A stretch of 64,000 nucleotides of DNA from Algoriphagus formosus (GTDB lineage Bacteria > Bacteroidota > Bacteroidia > Cytophagales > Cyclobacteriaceae), in NCBI RefSeq assembly GCF_002807035.1, contig NZ_NIUC01000001.1, forward strand, positions 1,178,001 to 1,242,000, given 5' to 3'. A program made the translations under genes and the position numbers. The notes under the pieces are model-generated. The model had not been told where the DNA came from. It saw only the letters and a program-made list of their open reading frames with translations, and did no database searches. Shown here piece by piece: positions 15,648 to 27,113 of the stretch (the first letter of the stretch is position 1; every line of letters starts with the position of its first letter).

Positions 15648-17063
15648 TTATTTATCGGAAATCCCCATCCGTTTTGCGATGTCGTGCATCAGGCCCCTAG
15701 CTTCTTCAGGATTATTTTTGATTTTGCCCTCTAATATAGCTTCTTTGATCTCCTCTTTAATATCACCTACTATTTTGGAAGGCTTCAGATGGAAGGTTGA
15801 CATAATTTCCTCCCCACTAATCGGTGGCTGAAAGTTTCTAACTTGATCTTTCTCTTCTACCTCTTGCAATTTACGCTCTACTTTATCGAAGTTTTCCAGG
15901 TAGCGTTTTACCTTTTTATCATTCTTAGATGTGATATCTGCCCGGCAAAGCATCATCAATTCGTCGATCGCATCTCCCGCATCAAAGAGTAGGCGTCGCA
16001 AGGCAGAATCTGTGACTTCATCCTTGACCAAAGCTATCGGCCGAAGGTGAAGGCGCACCAATTTCTGGACAAACTTCATTCGCTCATCCATCGGCAATTT
16101 GAGACGCTTAAATATCCCCGGCACCATCCGTGCGCCTTTATCTTCATGCCCATGAAAGGTCCAGCCAACTTTAGGATTAAACCGCTTAGTGGCAGGCTTG
16201 GCAATATCATGCAAAATAGCCGCCCATCTCAGCCAAAGATCATCACTCACTTTCGCTACGTTGTCGAGTACTTGAAGTGTATGATAGAAATTATCCTTGT
16301 GAGACTTATCGTCAACAGTATCTACACCTTGAAGCTCGACCATCTCAGGAAAAAACTCATGGATCAATTTACCTGCAAAAAGCAATTTAAAGCCGTAGGA
16401 AGGAGTAGACGTTTCAATGATTTTATTTAGCTCGGTAATGATTCTTTCAGCGGATACAATCTTAAGGCGGGCTGCATTGTCTTGAATAGCAAAAAAGGTA
16501 TCTGCTTCGATATCGAAATTAAGTTGAGCTGCAAATCGTACCGCCCGCATCATTCGAAGAGGATCATCCGAGAAAGTTACATTGGGCTCTAAGGGTGTTT
16601 GAATGTTTTTTCTTTTCAGGTCTTTTTGTCCGTTGAAAGGGTCCAATAACTCCCCAAAATCCTCTTGATTGAGGGAAATAGCCATCGCGTTAATCGTGAA
16701 GTCCCTCCGCTCCAAGTCTTCCATCAGTGTACCATCTTCTACGATTGGCTTTCTGCTTTCGGATCGATAAGATTCCTTCCGGGCTCCCACAAACTCGAGT
16801 TCATAGTCCTCCCAATTGATCATCGCAGTACCAAAATTCTTGAAGATTGATACAGGAACATCTTTTCCCAAAGCCTTTGAAACTTCTTTGGCAAGTGCAA
16901 TTCCACTACCCACGCAGGTAAAATCGATATCTTTATTTTCTCTTTCCAAAAGTAGATCACGAACGTATCCGCCTACTACGTAAGTAGGAAGCCCCAGTCT
17001 TTGACCTGCCTCTCCTACAATTTTGAAAATTGAATTTTGATCTAATTTCTCTTTAAAATTCAT
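15648..17063 (-). CDS. cca: CCA tRNA nucleotidyltransferase with HD domain
   Basis: 471 residues. The polymerase head has VVGGYVRD (GG 31-32, R35) and the metal-binding DID (45-47), then RRDFTINAMA and DPLRMMRAVRFAAQL of the neck that select CTP and ATP. The C-terminal part contains an HD phosphohydrolase domain (WAAILHDIAKPATKRF, with HGHEDKGA), as in many bacterial CCA enzymes, where it may repair or trim tRNA ends. The enzyme adds or restores the 3' CCA of tRNAs. That suits a genome whose tRNA-Gln in this window has no encoded CCA. The start overlaps the preceding 157-aa gene by four bases (ATGA), so they are translationally coupled. Confidence 0.93.
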   Translation of the reverse strand: MNFKEKLDQNSIFKIVGEAGQRLGLPTYVVGGYVRDLLLERENKDIDFTCVGSGIALAKEVSKALGKDVPVSIFKNFGTAMINWEDYELEFVGARKESYRSESRKPIVEDGTLMEDLERRDFTINAMAISLNQEDFGELLDPFNGQKDLKRKNIQTPLEPNVTFSDDPLRMMRAVRFAAQLNFDIEADTFFAIQDNAARLKIVSAERIITELNKIIETSTPSYGFKLLFAGKLIHEFFPEMVELQGVDTVDDKSHKDNFYHTLQVLDNVAKVSDDLWLRWAAILHDIAKPATKRFNPKVGWTFHGHEDKGARMVPGIFKRLKLPMDERMKFVQKLVRLHLRPIALVKDEVTDSALRRLLFDAGDAIDELMMLCRADITSKNDKKVKRYLENFDKVERKLQEVEEKDQVRNFQPPISGEEIMSTFHLKPSKIVGDIKEEIKEAILEGKIKNNPEEARGLMHDIAKRMGISDK

Positions 17064-17533
17064 CCCTTGATGATTTTCACATCCCCTTCTGGGCTCAAAA
17101 ATAGCTCTTTCAAATTAGGACTAAATAGCGGAAAAAGCTCCTTCACCTGAAAGTCCACAGGGCTTTTTACATTCTCCCATCTAGCCATGAGGAGTTTACT
17201 AGCTTGAAACAAAAAACCATTCCAGGCCTTATCCCTGATCAATGCAAAGCGAATCTTTCCATTTTCAGGCAAGCCTTTGGGAAGTAAGTCAGATGCCGGG
17301 CTGTGATAGATGGTTGGTTTGGAAGCATAATCTACGATATCTAAAGATACCTCCGAAAACTGCTCTGCTACCGATCTAATCTGAAAAACATCAAACAAAA
17401 GAAATACCCAGTCAGACCCCAAATCCTCCTGCCAAGTGTCTGCATATTGGAAATGAATGAGGCTTCCATTTCCTTCCTTGATGAAAAGACTGCCCTTGGT
17501 TTTTAATGTTTCGAGTAATGGTTTGTAATCCAA
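17060..17533 (-). CDS. Conserved protein coupled to cca, unknown function
   Basis: 157 residues, soluble, without signal peptide. It has alternating strands and helices (SLIHFQYADTWQEDLGSDWVFLLFDVF, KIRFALIRDKAWNGFLFQASKLLMARW) and no motif I can name. Its stop overlaps the cca start, and a -7 box lies directly in front of it, so it is the first gene of a two-gene operon with cca. A link to tRNA or RNA metabolism is an inference from that position only. Confidence 0.7.
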   Translation of the reverse strand: MDYKPLLETLKTKGSLFIKEGNGSLIHFQYADTWQEDLGSDWVFLLFDVFQIRSVAEQFSEVSLDIVDYASKPTIYHSPASDLLPKGLPENGKIRFALIRDKAWNGFLFQASKLLMARWENVKSPVDFQVKELFPLFSPNLKELFLSPEGDVKIIKG

Positions 17534-17550
17534 TTTCTATTGATTTTTTG

Positions 17551-17558
17551 CAAAATTA
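17551..17558 (-). promoter_or_regulatory. -7 box of the 157-aa protein/cca operon
   Basis: The plus-strand CAAAATTA reads TAATTTTG on the minus strand, an exact TAnnTTTG. RNA would start at about 17545, a dozen bases before the ATG at 17533. The -33 box is not clear. Confidence 0.6.
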
Positions 17559-17726
17559 ATCAGATATCTGAGAGCTTACAGATTAATAGAAAAAATGTAC
17601 TCCTTAAAAAGAATAAATTACCCGATTAGAAAAAGAGAAATGTTCCTAAACACATGAAAATAAACGAAAATGAAGTAATAAAAAAAGCGGAACTAGTCCG
17701 CTTTTATTAAAATAAACAGGTGATAT

Positions 17727-18128
17727 TTAACCTCTTAGCCAGTTGATAAATGTCTGATAACCAATACCGATCTCTCTAGCAAAGGCAGCTTTAGTCTTTT
17801 TACCTGTAGCTTCTACCTTCTTCCACTCTTCAAGAATTTTTGATTTTTCTTGATCAGAGAAAGTTCTTCTTTTGGATGTTTTAGCACTTGACTGTCCTGT
17901 AATTAAACCAATTAGTTCATTTAGGTCATTTAAAAAACGTCCGTCTGTTAGATGCAATCCTGCATTCTCCAATTTTTTAATAACATCATCTTTTGGGTTT
18001 ACAGGAGTAACTGCAATACCTCTGGCAGCAGCTTCGTGAAGATCTACTCTTTTACCCTCAGAAGTTACATAAATAAAACCATCATTCTTTTTAAGATCTG
18101 CAATTGCCTCTTTAATAAGTTCTCTCAT
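17727..18128 (-). CDS. Orphan HTH protein with transposase-like DNA-binding end
   Basis: About 133 residues from the ATG at 18128 (MRELIKEAIADLK); an upstream ATG at 18164 would add a poor N-terminus. Residues 1-75 form an unknown domain (GFIYVTSEGKRVDLHEAAARGIAVTPVN, LENAGLHLTDGRFLNDLNELI). A Ser/Thr/Lys linker (TGQSSAKTSKRR) leads to a helix-turn-helix at about 92-133 (FSDQEKSKILEEWKK, KAAFAREIGIGYQTFINWLRG), like those of transposase OrfA or homeodomain-type proteins. No transposase catalytic part or inverted repeats are present. A DNA-binding regulator built from a transposase HTH is the likely reading. It is isolated in AT-rich flanks. Confidence 0.65.
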   Translation of the reverse strand: MRELIKEAIADLKKNDGFIYVTSEGKRVDLHEAAARGIAVTPVNPKDDVIKKLENAGLHLTDGRFLNDLNELIGLITGQSSAKTSKRRTFSDQEKSKILEEWKKVEATGKKTKAAFAREIGIGYQTFINWLRG

Positions 18129-20177
<2,049 letters not shown>

Positions 20178-20208
20178 GTAGTCCCGGTAATTCCGGGCAA
20201 TAGCATTT

Positions 20209-22011
20209 ATGGATAGAAATCAAGCGACAGGACTGATATTATTTGCAGCAGTCATCCTTATTTACTCGATTTTCTTTGCCTCAGGGCCTGAAATTGATCC
20301 AAGTGAAGAAAGCATCGCAGTAGAAAATACTGAAACTCCCAATCAGGGAAGTGTTGAAGAATTTCCGCCGATCCAAAAAGAGGAAACTGACTCCCTATCA
20401 GAGGACAAAATCAACAGATACGGTGTCTTAGCCACACTTACTCTCGGTAAGGAGGAAATAGTCACTTTGGAAAATGATGTCATCAAAGTCGATGTATCTA
20501 CCAAAGGCGGTACCATCAAAAATGTAGAGCTAAAGGAGTACAAAACATGGGAAGGTAAGCCCCTCCTTCTTTTGGATGAAGAGTCCTCCTCCATGTCTCA
20601 ACAGCTAGAGACTACCAAAGGGCCTGTCCTTTTGGAAGATTTCTATTTCTTTCCCGAACTGACTTCAGAGACTTCAGAGGATGGCAAGCAGATTCAAGTT
20701 CTCACACTACAAGCCGGGACGGAAAGTGGTACATTATTACACCGATTTCAATTAGAAGAAGGTTCATATCAAGTCAAAAAGTCCTTTGAAATTGACTATT
20801 ATCAAGGGGTGTTTACCCAAAACCACTTGAGCATTTCTTGGAATGATGTGGCGAGAGCCCATGAGCAGGATTTGGCTGAGTCTCGTAGAAAAACAGAAGT
20901 CAACTACTATACAGCTGAAGGTTCCTATGAAAACCTTGGCGTAGGAGATTCTCCAGAGGCCGAGAGCCCAACCGAAGCTGTAAAGTGGATAGGTTTTAGC
21001 CAGCGCTTTTTCACGGCAGGGATTATAGCTGACCAAAATTTCTCCAATGTTAATGTAGCTCAAAGCACCCCTACTGACAGTGCCTTTGTCAGACAAATGG
21101 AAGCGAGCTTTGACGTTCCTTTGACAGAGGGAAAGGCTGATTACACCTTTTACTTTGGACCAGATCGATACAAAGTACTTAAGCAAGTAACAGAAGGGTT
21201 TGAGAAAAACGTTGACATGGGGTACTTCTTTGTCAGCTGGGTGAATAAGTACATCATTGTTAATCTATTCGCATTTCTTGAGAAATACTTCAGCAATTAC
21301 GGAGTAATCATCATTTTGATCGTATTGATTATTAAGTTGGCCTTATCTCCTCTAACCTATAAGTCCTACATCGGAATGGCGAAGATGAGGGTGATAAAGC
21401 CTGAAATCGACGAGCTTAAGGAAAAATACGGAGAAGATCCTACCAAGATGCAGCAAGAGCAAATGAAGCTATTTTCGCAACTTGGCGTTTCGCCAGTAGC
21501 GGGTTGTCTTCCTTTACTCTTCCAGATGCCCTTTCTATTCGCGATGTTCTTCTTTTTCCCGAACTCAATCGAACTTAGACAGGAATCCTTCCTGTGGGCC
21601 AATGATCTTTCTACCTACGATGAGTTTATCAAACTGCCATTTACTATCCCATTTTATGGTTCTCACGTCAGTTTATTTACTTTGCTGATGACCATTTCGC
21701 AGATTGTTTACACCCACTTCAACAATCAGCTGACTACGGCCACTGGCCCGATGAAAAATTTAGGATACATCATGCCAGTAATGTTCATGTTTATCTTGAA
21801 CTCATATCCAGCAGGCTTGAGCTTTTACTACTTTGTTTCCAATATGGTGACTTTTGGTCAGCAGGCATTGATCAAGCTGTTTGTAGACGATGAAAAGATT
21901 CGCCAAAAAGTAGAAGCCAATAAGGTCAAAAACGCAAATAAGAAGAAGTCCAAGTTCCAACAAAGACTAGAAGATGCCATGAAGGCTGCCGATGCAAATC
22001 GGAAAAAATAA
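20209..22011 (+). CDS. yidC: Membrane protein insertase YidC
   Basis: 600 residues. N-terminal membrane anchor (TGLILFAAVILIYSIFFA), then a large periplasmic beta domain (about 80-340) and the conserved insertase core of five helices starting at NYGVIIILIVLIIKLALSPLTYKSY. The hydrophilic groove and cytoplasmic loop follow (IKPEIDELKEKYGEDPTKMQQEQMKLF), then GCLPLLFQMPFLFAMFFFF. The C-terminus is strongly basic (KNANKKKSKFQQRLEDAMK), which suits ribosome contact. YidC inserts and folds inner-membrane proteins, alone or with SecYEG. The length and periplasmic domain are typical of Gram-negative YidC. It ends at a clear terminator. Confidence 0.97.
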   Translation: MDRNQATGLILFAAVILIYSIFFASGPEIDPSEESIAVENTETPNQGSVEEFPPIQKEETDSLSEDKINRYGVLATLTLGKEEIVTLENDVIKVDVSTKGGTIKNVELKEYKTWEGKPLLLLDEESSSMSQQLETTKGPVLLEDFYFFPELTSETSEDGKQIQVLTLQAGTESGTLLHRFQLEEGSYQVKKSFEIDYYQGVFTQNHLSISWNDVARAHEQDLAESRRKTEVNYYTAEGSYENLGVGDSPEAESPTEAVKWIGFSQRFFTAGIIADQNFSNVNVAQSTPTDSAFVRQMEASFDVPLTEGKADYTFYFGPDRYKVLKQVTEGFEKNVDMGYFFVSWVNKYIIVNLFAFLEKYFSNYGVIIILIVLIIKLALSPLTYKSYIGMAKMRVIKPEIDELKEKYGEDPTKMQQEQMKLFSQLGVSPVAGCLPLLFQMPFLFAMFFFFPNSIELRQESFLWANDLSTYDEFIKLPFTIPFYGSHVSLFTLLMTISQIVYTHFNNQLTTATGPMKNLGYIMPVMFMFILNSYPAGLSFYYFVSNMVTFGQQALIKLFVDDEKIRQKVEANKVKNANKKKSKFQQRLEDAMKAADANRKK

Positions 22012-22016
22012 ATAAG

Positions 22017-22038
22017 AAAGGGCTTCGGCCCTTTTTTT
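22017..22038 (+). terminator. Terminator of yidC
   Basis: AAAGGGC-TTCG-GCCCTTT with a UUCG tetraloop, followed by T residues. Confidence 0.92.
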
Positions 22039-22049
22039 GTGGATTAGGC

Positions 22050-22068
22050 TGATTCGTGTTTCGAATCA
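22050..22068. repeat. Inverted repeat upstream of parAB
   Basis: TGATTCG-TGTTT-CGAATCA is a perfect 7-bp inverted repeat with a 5-base spacer, 215 bases before parA and just after the yidC terminator. It is not the universal parS sequence. It may be an operator or a chance palindrome. Confidence 0.4.
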
Positions 22069-22282
22069 AATTGAGTATCACTTGAGAAACTTTAACAATC
22101 AGGCATACCATTCTCCGCTAACTTTGTTATCTTCTTGATCTTCAATCAAAACAAATAATCTAGCCTAGAACAGCATTCAAAAAACCAAGTAATTATTTGG
22201 ACTGCTTCCTAGAAAAAAGAAAAAAATGAGTCGGCAGAGCCGGGATTTTGTTTAATATTGAGGTTAAATTTATTGTATCATC

Positions 22283-23074
22283 ATGGGAAAAATCATTGCA
22301 ATCGCCAACCAAAAAGGTGGAGTAGGAAAAACTACTACCGCGATGAATCTTGCTGCCAGTTTGGCGGTTTTGGAGTACAAAACCTTGGTGATTGATGCTG
22401 ATCCACAGGCAAATACAACTTCAGGCCTCGGGCAAGACCCAAAATCCATCAGTACCAGCATCTATGAGTGCATGGTGGATGGAATTCCCGTCGAGGAAAT
22501 CATCATCCATACCGAAATCGAATACTTAGATCTTGTCCCTTCTCACATAGACTTGGTCGGTGCAGAAGTGGAAATGATCAATATGGAAAACCGTGAGGAA
22601 AAGATGAAGGAAGTCATCTCTGGTTTGAGAGAGAAATATGACTTTATCATCATCGACTGCTCTCCTTCCTTAGGTTTGATAACGATTAATGCACTGACTG
22701 CGGCCAATTCGGTAATTATCCCTGTGCAATGTGAATATTTCGCATTGGAAGGTTTAGGTAAGCTTTTGAATACGATCAAGATCATCCAAACCAGACTCAA
22801 CCCTGACTTGGAGATCGAAGGAATTCTTTTGACCATGTATGATGTGAGACTCCGCCTATCCAATCAGGTTGTAGAGGAAGTTCGCCTCCATTTCAAAAAC
22901 ATGGTATTCGAAACCATCATTCCAAGAAATGTGCGATTGGGCGAGGCACCAAGCTTTGGATTACCGGCTATTGCTTTTGATGCAGAAGGAAAAGGATCCA
23001 TTGCTTACCTCAACTTGGCTAATGAGATTGCTGAGAAAAACGGACTAAAAAAACCAGAACAAGCTCATGGCTGA
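22283..23074 (+). CDS. parA: Chromosome partitioning ATPase ParA (Soj)
   Basis: 263 residues. The deviant Walker A motif KGGVGKTT (about 11-18) marks the ParA/MinD family, followed by [13 protein letters not shown] (Walker A') and [11 protein letters not shown] (Walker B). There is no N-terminal HTH, as expected for a chromosomal type Ib ParA. The ATPase forms ATP-dependent dimers on DNA and moves ParB-parS complexes apart. The start of parB overlaps the end of this gene by eight bases, so both are made together. The downstream genes DUF5683, dapB and lepB follow without gaps and probably share the transcript. Confidence 0.96.
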   Translation: MGKIIAIANQKGGVGKTTTAMNLAASLAVLEYKTLVIDADPQANTTSGLGQDPKSISTSIYECMVDGIPVEEIIIHTEIEYLDLVPSHIDLVGAEVEMINMENREEKMKEVISGLREKYDFIIIDCSPSLGLITINALTAANSVIIPVQCEYFALEGLGKLLNTIKIIQTRLNPDLEIEGILLTMYDVRLRLSNQVVEEVRLHFKNMVFETIIPRNVRLGEAPSFGLPAIAFDAEGKGSIAYLNLANEIAEKNGLKKPEQAHG

Positions 23075-23978
23075 TAATAAACCCAACCGAAAGAAAAGTG
23101 CACTTGGTCGCGGCCTAGGAGCCCTTCTTCAGGATAGTCCTGCCAAAAATAAAGGGGAAGAGATCCTTCCTGAAGTTCAGAAGACCGGTATCTTTGAATT
23201 GGAGCTTTCTCAAATTCAAGTCAATCCTTTTCAACCTCGAACCCACTTCGACAAAGAAGCGCTTGAAGAACTTGCAGAATCCATTCGCGTCCAGGGAATT
23301 ATCCAGCCAATCACAGTTCGAAAACTGGATCAGAACGAGTATCAACTGATCTCAGGTGAGCGGAGATTTCAAGCATCCAAGCTTGCCGGCTTGGAAAAGA
23401 TACCTGCATACGTAAGGACAGCCAATGATCAGCAAATGCTGGAAATGGCCTTGATCGAAAATATTCAGCGGGAAAATCTTAATGCGCTAGAAATCGCACA
23501 ATCCTATCAGCGACTTTTAGCTGAGTGCAATCTCAAGCAAGAAGAACTAGGCGACCGGGTAGGAAAAAACAGGACTACTGTCAATAATTATCTACGATTA
23601 CTGAAACTTCCTCCATCGATTCAAGCAGCTATTCGAGATCAAAAACTATCAATGGGCCATGCCCGGGCACTTATTAATGTGGAAGACATTGATAAGCAAT
23701 TGGCGATCTTTAAGAAGGCAATTGATGAAGAGCTAAGTGTAAGAAAAGTAGAAGCCCTTGTCAAAGCATTGAATGAGGCACAACCAAGTAAAAAGGAAAA
23801 GCCCGAATTAGATCCTGTCAAAAAATATGAGTTGAACAAGCTTCAGCAGCGATTAGCATCTCATTTTGGGACGAAAGTGGCCCTCAAATCTGACCCAAAA
23901 AACCGGGGAGAAATCAAAATCCCTTTTCATTCAGCATCTGACCTCAATAGAATTCTCGAAATTCTTGAAATCATTTGA
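23067..23978 (+). CDS. parB: Chromosome partitioning protein ParB (Spo0J)
   Basis: 303 residues. A basic N-terminus with GRGLGALL (the peptide that stimulates ParA) leads to the ParB/Srx CTPase domain ([60 protein letters not shown]). The central HTH that reads parS follows ([26 protein letters not shown]). The C-terminal about 45 residues form the dimer domain ([21 protein letters not shown]). It spreads around parS as a CTP-dependent clamp. I looked for parS-like CACGTG sites in the window and found none that fits well, so parS is probably elsewhere. Its stop overlaps the TTG start of the next gene. Confidence 0.96.
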   Translation: MADNKPNRKKSALGRGLGALLQDSPAKNKGEEILPEVQKTGIFELELSQIQVNPFQPRTHFDKEALEELAESIRVQGIIQPITVRKLDQNEYQLISGERRFQASKLAGLEKIPAYVRTANDQQMLEMALIENIQRENLNALEIAQSYQRLLAECNLKQEELGDRVGKNRTTVNNYLRLLKLPPSIQAAIRDQKLSMGHARALINVEDIDKQLAIFKKAIDEELSVRKVEALVKALNEAQPSKKEKPELDPVKKYELNKLQQRLASHFGTKVALKSDPKNRGEIKIPFHSASDLNRILEILEII

Positions 23979-24589
23979 TTTTGCGTAGCCATCTACTTTG
24001 TAAAAGAATCCTCTCCAACTTAAGTCGCATTGGAGCGATGGGGGTTCTCTTTTGGCTTTTGGCCTATTCCGCAGCCTTCGCACAGCAGGATACCATACGA
24101 GTAGAAGAGCGAAAAAGTAAAAAGGAAAAACCTGATTACTCTTCACTACCAAAAAACCCAAGAAAAGCCACTAGGCTATCGGCTATTTTACCTGGAGCTG
24201 GACAGGTTTACAATGGTAAAGCATGGAAGGTACCAATCCTTTATGCAGGATTCATGGCTGATATTTATTTCATTGGCTATAATAATAGAAGATACCAAGT
24301 TTTCAGAGAAGCGCTATTTGCCTTTGATGATGGAGAACCCAATTTATTCCCTAGTCTGAATCGGGATGCTTTAGTCCGAAATGTAGATTACTGGAGACGA
24401 AATAGAGACTTGACTATCTTGCTTCTTGGAGTCATTTACGCTTTGAATATCATCGATGCCAATGTCGATGCTCACCTTTCCGGCTTTGATATCTCAGACG
24501 AGCTCAGTCTTGCTATTGAACCAAGCATGCAACAATTCGCAGCCCAAAACCAAGCCTTGGGCCTAAGTGTAAAATTGAAATTCAAATAA
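23975..24589 (+). CDS. DUF5683-type exported protein
   Basis: About 204 residues if translation starts at the TTG overlapping the parB stop (TTGA). The only early ATG (24038) would leave a signal sequence without basic residues, whereas the TTG start supplies a normal n-region (LRSHLLCKRILSNLSRIG) before the hydrophobic core and AFA/QQ cleavage site. The mature protein has the segment ATRLSAILPGAGQVYNGKAWKVPILYAG, typical of DUF5683 membrane-associated proteins, and a later helix DLTILLLGVIYALNIIDANVDAHL. The family is often found in parAB-dapB-lepB clusters of Bacteroidota. Its function is unknown; a cell-envelope role is likely. Confidence 0.8.
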   Translation: MILRSHLLCKRILSNLSRIGAMGVLFWLLAYSAAFAQQDTIRVEERKSKKEKPDYSSLPKNPRKATRLSAILPGAGQVYNGKAWKVPILYAGFMADIYFIGYNNRRYQVFREALFAFDDGEPNLFPSLNRDALVRNVDYWRRNRDLTILLLGVIYALNIIDANVDAHLSGFDISDELSLAIEPSMQQFAAQNQALGLSVKLKFK

Positions 24590-25312
24590 ATGAACATTAT
24601 TATTCTAGGATATGGGAAAATGGGAAAAATAATCGGTGAAATAGCCGAATCCCGAGGCCATTCTATCCTTGCAAAAATTGACGAAAACAACCGAGAAACG
24701 CTCAATGACTTGGATCTATCCAAAGTCGATGTAGCGATCGAGTTCAGCCAACCTGAAGCTGCCGTCACCAATATAACTTGGTGTCTAGAGAATGGAATCC
24801 CAATTGTATCAGGTACCACTGGCTGGTTGGAACACAAGCCAAACATAGAGAAATTAGCAATCGAGAAAGGTACTCCCTTTTTCTATGCCTCAAATTTTAG
24901 TATCGGTGTAAACATATTTTTTAAAGTCAATCAGTATCTTGCCAAACTGATGGGTGAAACAGCTGGCTATCAAGTAGAAATAGAAGAAATTCATCACACA
25001 GCTAAAAAAGATGCACCGTCTGGCACAGCCATCACCTTAGCTGAAGCAATCTTGGACGCCCAGAGTGACCTGAAGGACTGGTACCTGTCCGGGGAAGCGC
25101 CCGAAAATGGACAAAAACTTCCGATCATTTCTAAGCGCATTGATCCGGCACCTGGTACACATATCATACGCTATCAATCTGAAATCGATGATATTGAGAT
25201 TAAACACACGGCTCACAGTAGACAGGGATTTGCGCTTGGCGCGGTTTTAGTTGCCGAATGGATACCTGGAAAAAGTGGAGTATTGAATATGAATGATTTT
25301 CTGTCTTTTTGA
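24590..25312 (+). CDS. dapB: 4-hydroxy-tetrahydrodipicolinate reductase
   Basis: 240 residues. The N-terminal nucleotide-binding motif is ILGYGKMGKIIGE. VSGTTGWLE and FFYASNFSIGVNIFFK form the hinge, and the family signature EIHHTAKKDAPSGTA holds the catalytic His and the substrate-binding Lys. The C-terminus has HTAHSRQGFALGAVLVAEW. The enzyme reduces HTPA to tetrahydrodipicolinate in lysine and diaminopimelate synthesis, and so feeds peptidoglycan. It starts directly after the stop of the DUF5683 gene, and lepB follows after ten bases, consistent with one envelope-oriented operon. Confidence 0.96.
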   Translation: MNIIILGYGKMGKIIGEIAESRGHSILAKIDENNRETLNDLDLSKVDVAIEFSQPEAAVTNITWCLENGIPIVSGTTGWLEHKPNIEKLAIEKGTPFFYASNFSIGVNIFFKVNQYLAKLMGETAGYQVEIEEIHHTAKKDAPSGTAITLAEAILDAQSDLKDWYLSGEAPENGQKLPIISKRIDPAPGTHIIRYQSEIDDIEIKHTAHSRQGFALGAVLVAEWIPGKSGVLNMNDFLSF

Positions 25313-25322
25313 ATATTAAAGT

Positions 25323-26399
25323 ATGAGTTCGAAGAATAAAAAGAAAAAATCTGCTGCGAGGGAATGGCTCGATGCCTTAGTTTTTGCAGTAGTAGCGGCC
25401 AGTTTGATCCGCTGGTTATTGCTGGAGCCTTTTACCATTCCTACAGCTTCTATGGAAAAGTCCCTATTGGTGGGAGACTTCCTTTTTGTAAGTAAAATGC
25501 ACTATGGGACCCGTATTCCCAAAACCCCACTGCAGGTACCCCTTACTCATCAAAAGATTTGGGGAACGGAAATTCCATCCTACTCTGATGCCATCCAACT
25601 CCCCTATTATAGGCTTCCGGGCTTTGCAGATGTGGAGCGAAATGATGTAGTGGTGTTTAACTACCCTGTCGAATTTGAATATCCAAATGACCTGAAGACC
25701 AATTATATTAAACGGGCAGTCGCTGTTCCGGGTGATGAATTGGAAATCAAAGATGGGGATCTCTACATCAATGGCGAACTGGCCATGAAACCCGAAGAAA
25801 TGCAATTTTCCTACGATGTCCTGACTAGTAGAATGCTAAATGCAGATTTTTTCGCTGATTATGGAATTAACCCGGCAAGCTTCATGGCTTTATCAGATGG
25901 CTCAGGGTATATTGTGTTTGCTACTGATTTGGTAATTGACAGACTAAAGGAATCTCCTCTGGTCACAACAGTAAGAAAGCGAATCATGTCACCAAGAGGC
26001 GAAGACAGAATTTTCCCTGATGGAATGAAGATGGGTTGGAACAGAGACCAATATGGACCATTGACCATTCCAGGAGAAGGTACAACGATCGAATTGAATG
26101 CAGATAATATCTTGCGATATGGCTCCACCATCAAAAACTATGAAGGCCACGAGCAGGTAGAGATAAGAGAAGATGAACTTTTGATCAATGGACAAAAAGT
26201 TGATAGCTATACCTTCAAACAAAACTATTACTTCATGATGGGAGACAATCGTCATGATTCGCTTGATTCACGCTATTGGGGTTTTGTTCCTGAGGATCAC
26301 GTGGTAGGAAAAGCCTGGTTCCTTTGGCTTTCACTGGATGAGTTCGAGTCATTCTTCAACAAAATCCGTTGGAGCAGAATATTTAAAAGTATCGAATAA
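25323..26399 (+). CDS. lepB: Signal peptidase I
   Basis: 358 residues. One N-terminal membrane span (WLDALVFAVVAASLIRWLLL) is followed by box B with the catalytic Ser (IPTASMEKSLLVGD, Ser 43). Box D has the general-base Lys (NYIKRAVAVPGDELEI, Lys 130), and box E is GDNRHDSLDSRYWGF near the end. An insertion of about 150 residues between boxes D and E makes it longer than the E. coli-size core and is common in Bacteroidota. The enzyme removes signal peptides from exported proteins at the outer face of the inner membrane. Many exported proteins in this window are its probable substrates. It is the last gene of the parA-to-lepB run and ends at a terminator. Confidence 0.95.
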   Translation: MSSKNKKKKSAAREWLDALVFAVVAASLIRWLLLEPFTIPTASMEKSLLVGDFLFVSKMHYGTRIPKTPLQVPLTHQKIWGTEIPSYSDAIQLPYYRLPGFADVERNDVVVFNYPVEFEYPNDLKTNYIKRAVAVPGDELEIKDGDLYINGELAMKPEEMQFSYDVLTSRMLNADFFADYGINPASFMALSDGSGYIVFATDLVIDRLKESPLVTTVRKRIMSPRGEDRIFPDGMKMGWNRDQYGPLTIPGEGTTIELNADNILRYGSTIKNYEGHEQVEIREDELLINGQKVDSYTFKQNYYFMMGDNRHDSLDSRYWGFVPEDHVVGKAWFLWLSLDEFESFFNKIRWSRIFKSIE

Positions 26400-26401
26400 A
26401 G

Positions 26402-26426
26402 AAAAGGCCCTTTGAGGGCCTTTTTC
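26402..26426 (+). terminator. Terminator between lepB and ung
   Basis: AAAGGCCC-TTTGA-GGGCCTTT followed by TTTTC. The A-run on the 5' side lets it work for convergent ung as well. Confidence 0.9.
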
Positions 26427-26440
26427 TTTTGCTGTTTATT

Positions 26441-27103
26441 TCACCAGTCGATTGTTTTCAATCCTTGCTTTTCTAAATATTCATTCGCCTGTGAGAAATG
26501 GCGACAACCTAAAAACCCACGATGGGCCGAAAGCGGGCTCGGGTGAGGAGCTTTCAATACCAGATGCTTTGACTGATCGATCAAATCAGCCTTTTTCCCC
26601 GCATAGGCTCCCCACAGCAAGAATACCACATTTGATTTGCCATCGCTGATCCGTTGGATCACCCGATCTGTAAATTCCTCCCAACCTTGTTTTTGATGAG
26701 AACCCGCCTCTCGCGCTCTGACAGTAAGTGTGGCATTCAGCAGGAAAACACCTTGTTGAGCCCAACGGGTTAAATCTCCATTTGGAGGCATAGCTTTTCC
26801 TATGTCAGACTGGATTTCTTTGAAAATATTTAGAAGACTTGGAGGAAAAGGAACTCCGGGCTTTACCGAAAAGGAAAGCCCATGCGCCTGACCCGGGCCA
26901 TGATATGGATCTTGTCCTAGTATGACGACTTTCACTTGATCAAAAGGACACTGGTCAAACGCGTTGAAAATAAATTTTCCTGGTGGAAAAACTGGCCCTT
27001 TCTCGTATTCAGACTTTACAAATGTCACTAGTTTTTTGAAAAACTCTTCATCAAAAATGTCGTTCAAAACATTATTCCAGGAATTTTCAATTTTTACTTT
27101 CAT
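26441..27103 (-). CDS. ung: Uracil-DNA glycosylase
   Basis: 220 residues, family 1 UDG. The water-activating loop is VVILGQDPYHGPGQAHGLSFSV with the catalytic Asp, uracil recognition is in FLLNATLTVRA, and the minor-groove intercalation loop is HPSPLSAHRGFLGCRHFSQAN with the second catalytic His. The enzyme removes uracil from DNA and starts base excision repair. It is a single-gene unit, convergent with lepB and divergent from apaG. Confidence 0.97.
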   Translation of the reverse strand: MKVKIENSWNNVLNDIFDEEFFKKLVTFVKSEYEKGPVFPPGKFIFNAFDQCPFDQVKVVILGQDPYHGPGQAHGLSFSVKPGVPFPPSLLNIFKEIQSDIGKAMPPNGDLTRWAQQGVFLLNATLTVRAREAGSHQKQGWEEFTDRVIQRISDGKSNVVFLLWGAYAGKKADLIDQSKHLVLKAPHPSPLSAHRGFLGCRHFSQANEYLEKQGLKTIDW

Positions 27104-27113
27104 AGGTAAAAGT

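Noticed and set aside
16047..16430. A 127-residue plus-strand open frame
   Set aside because: It is antisense to the HD region of cca, which has all expected motifs.
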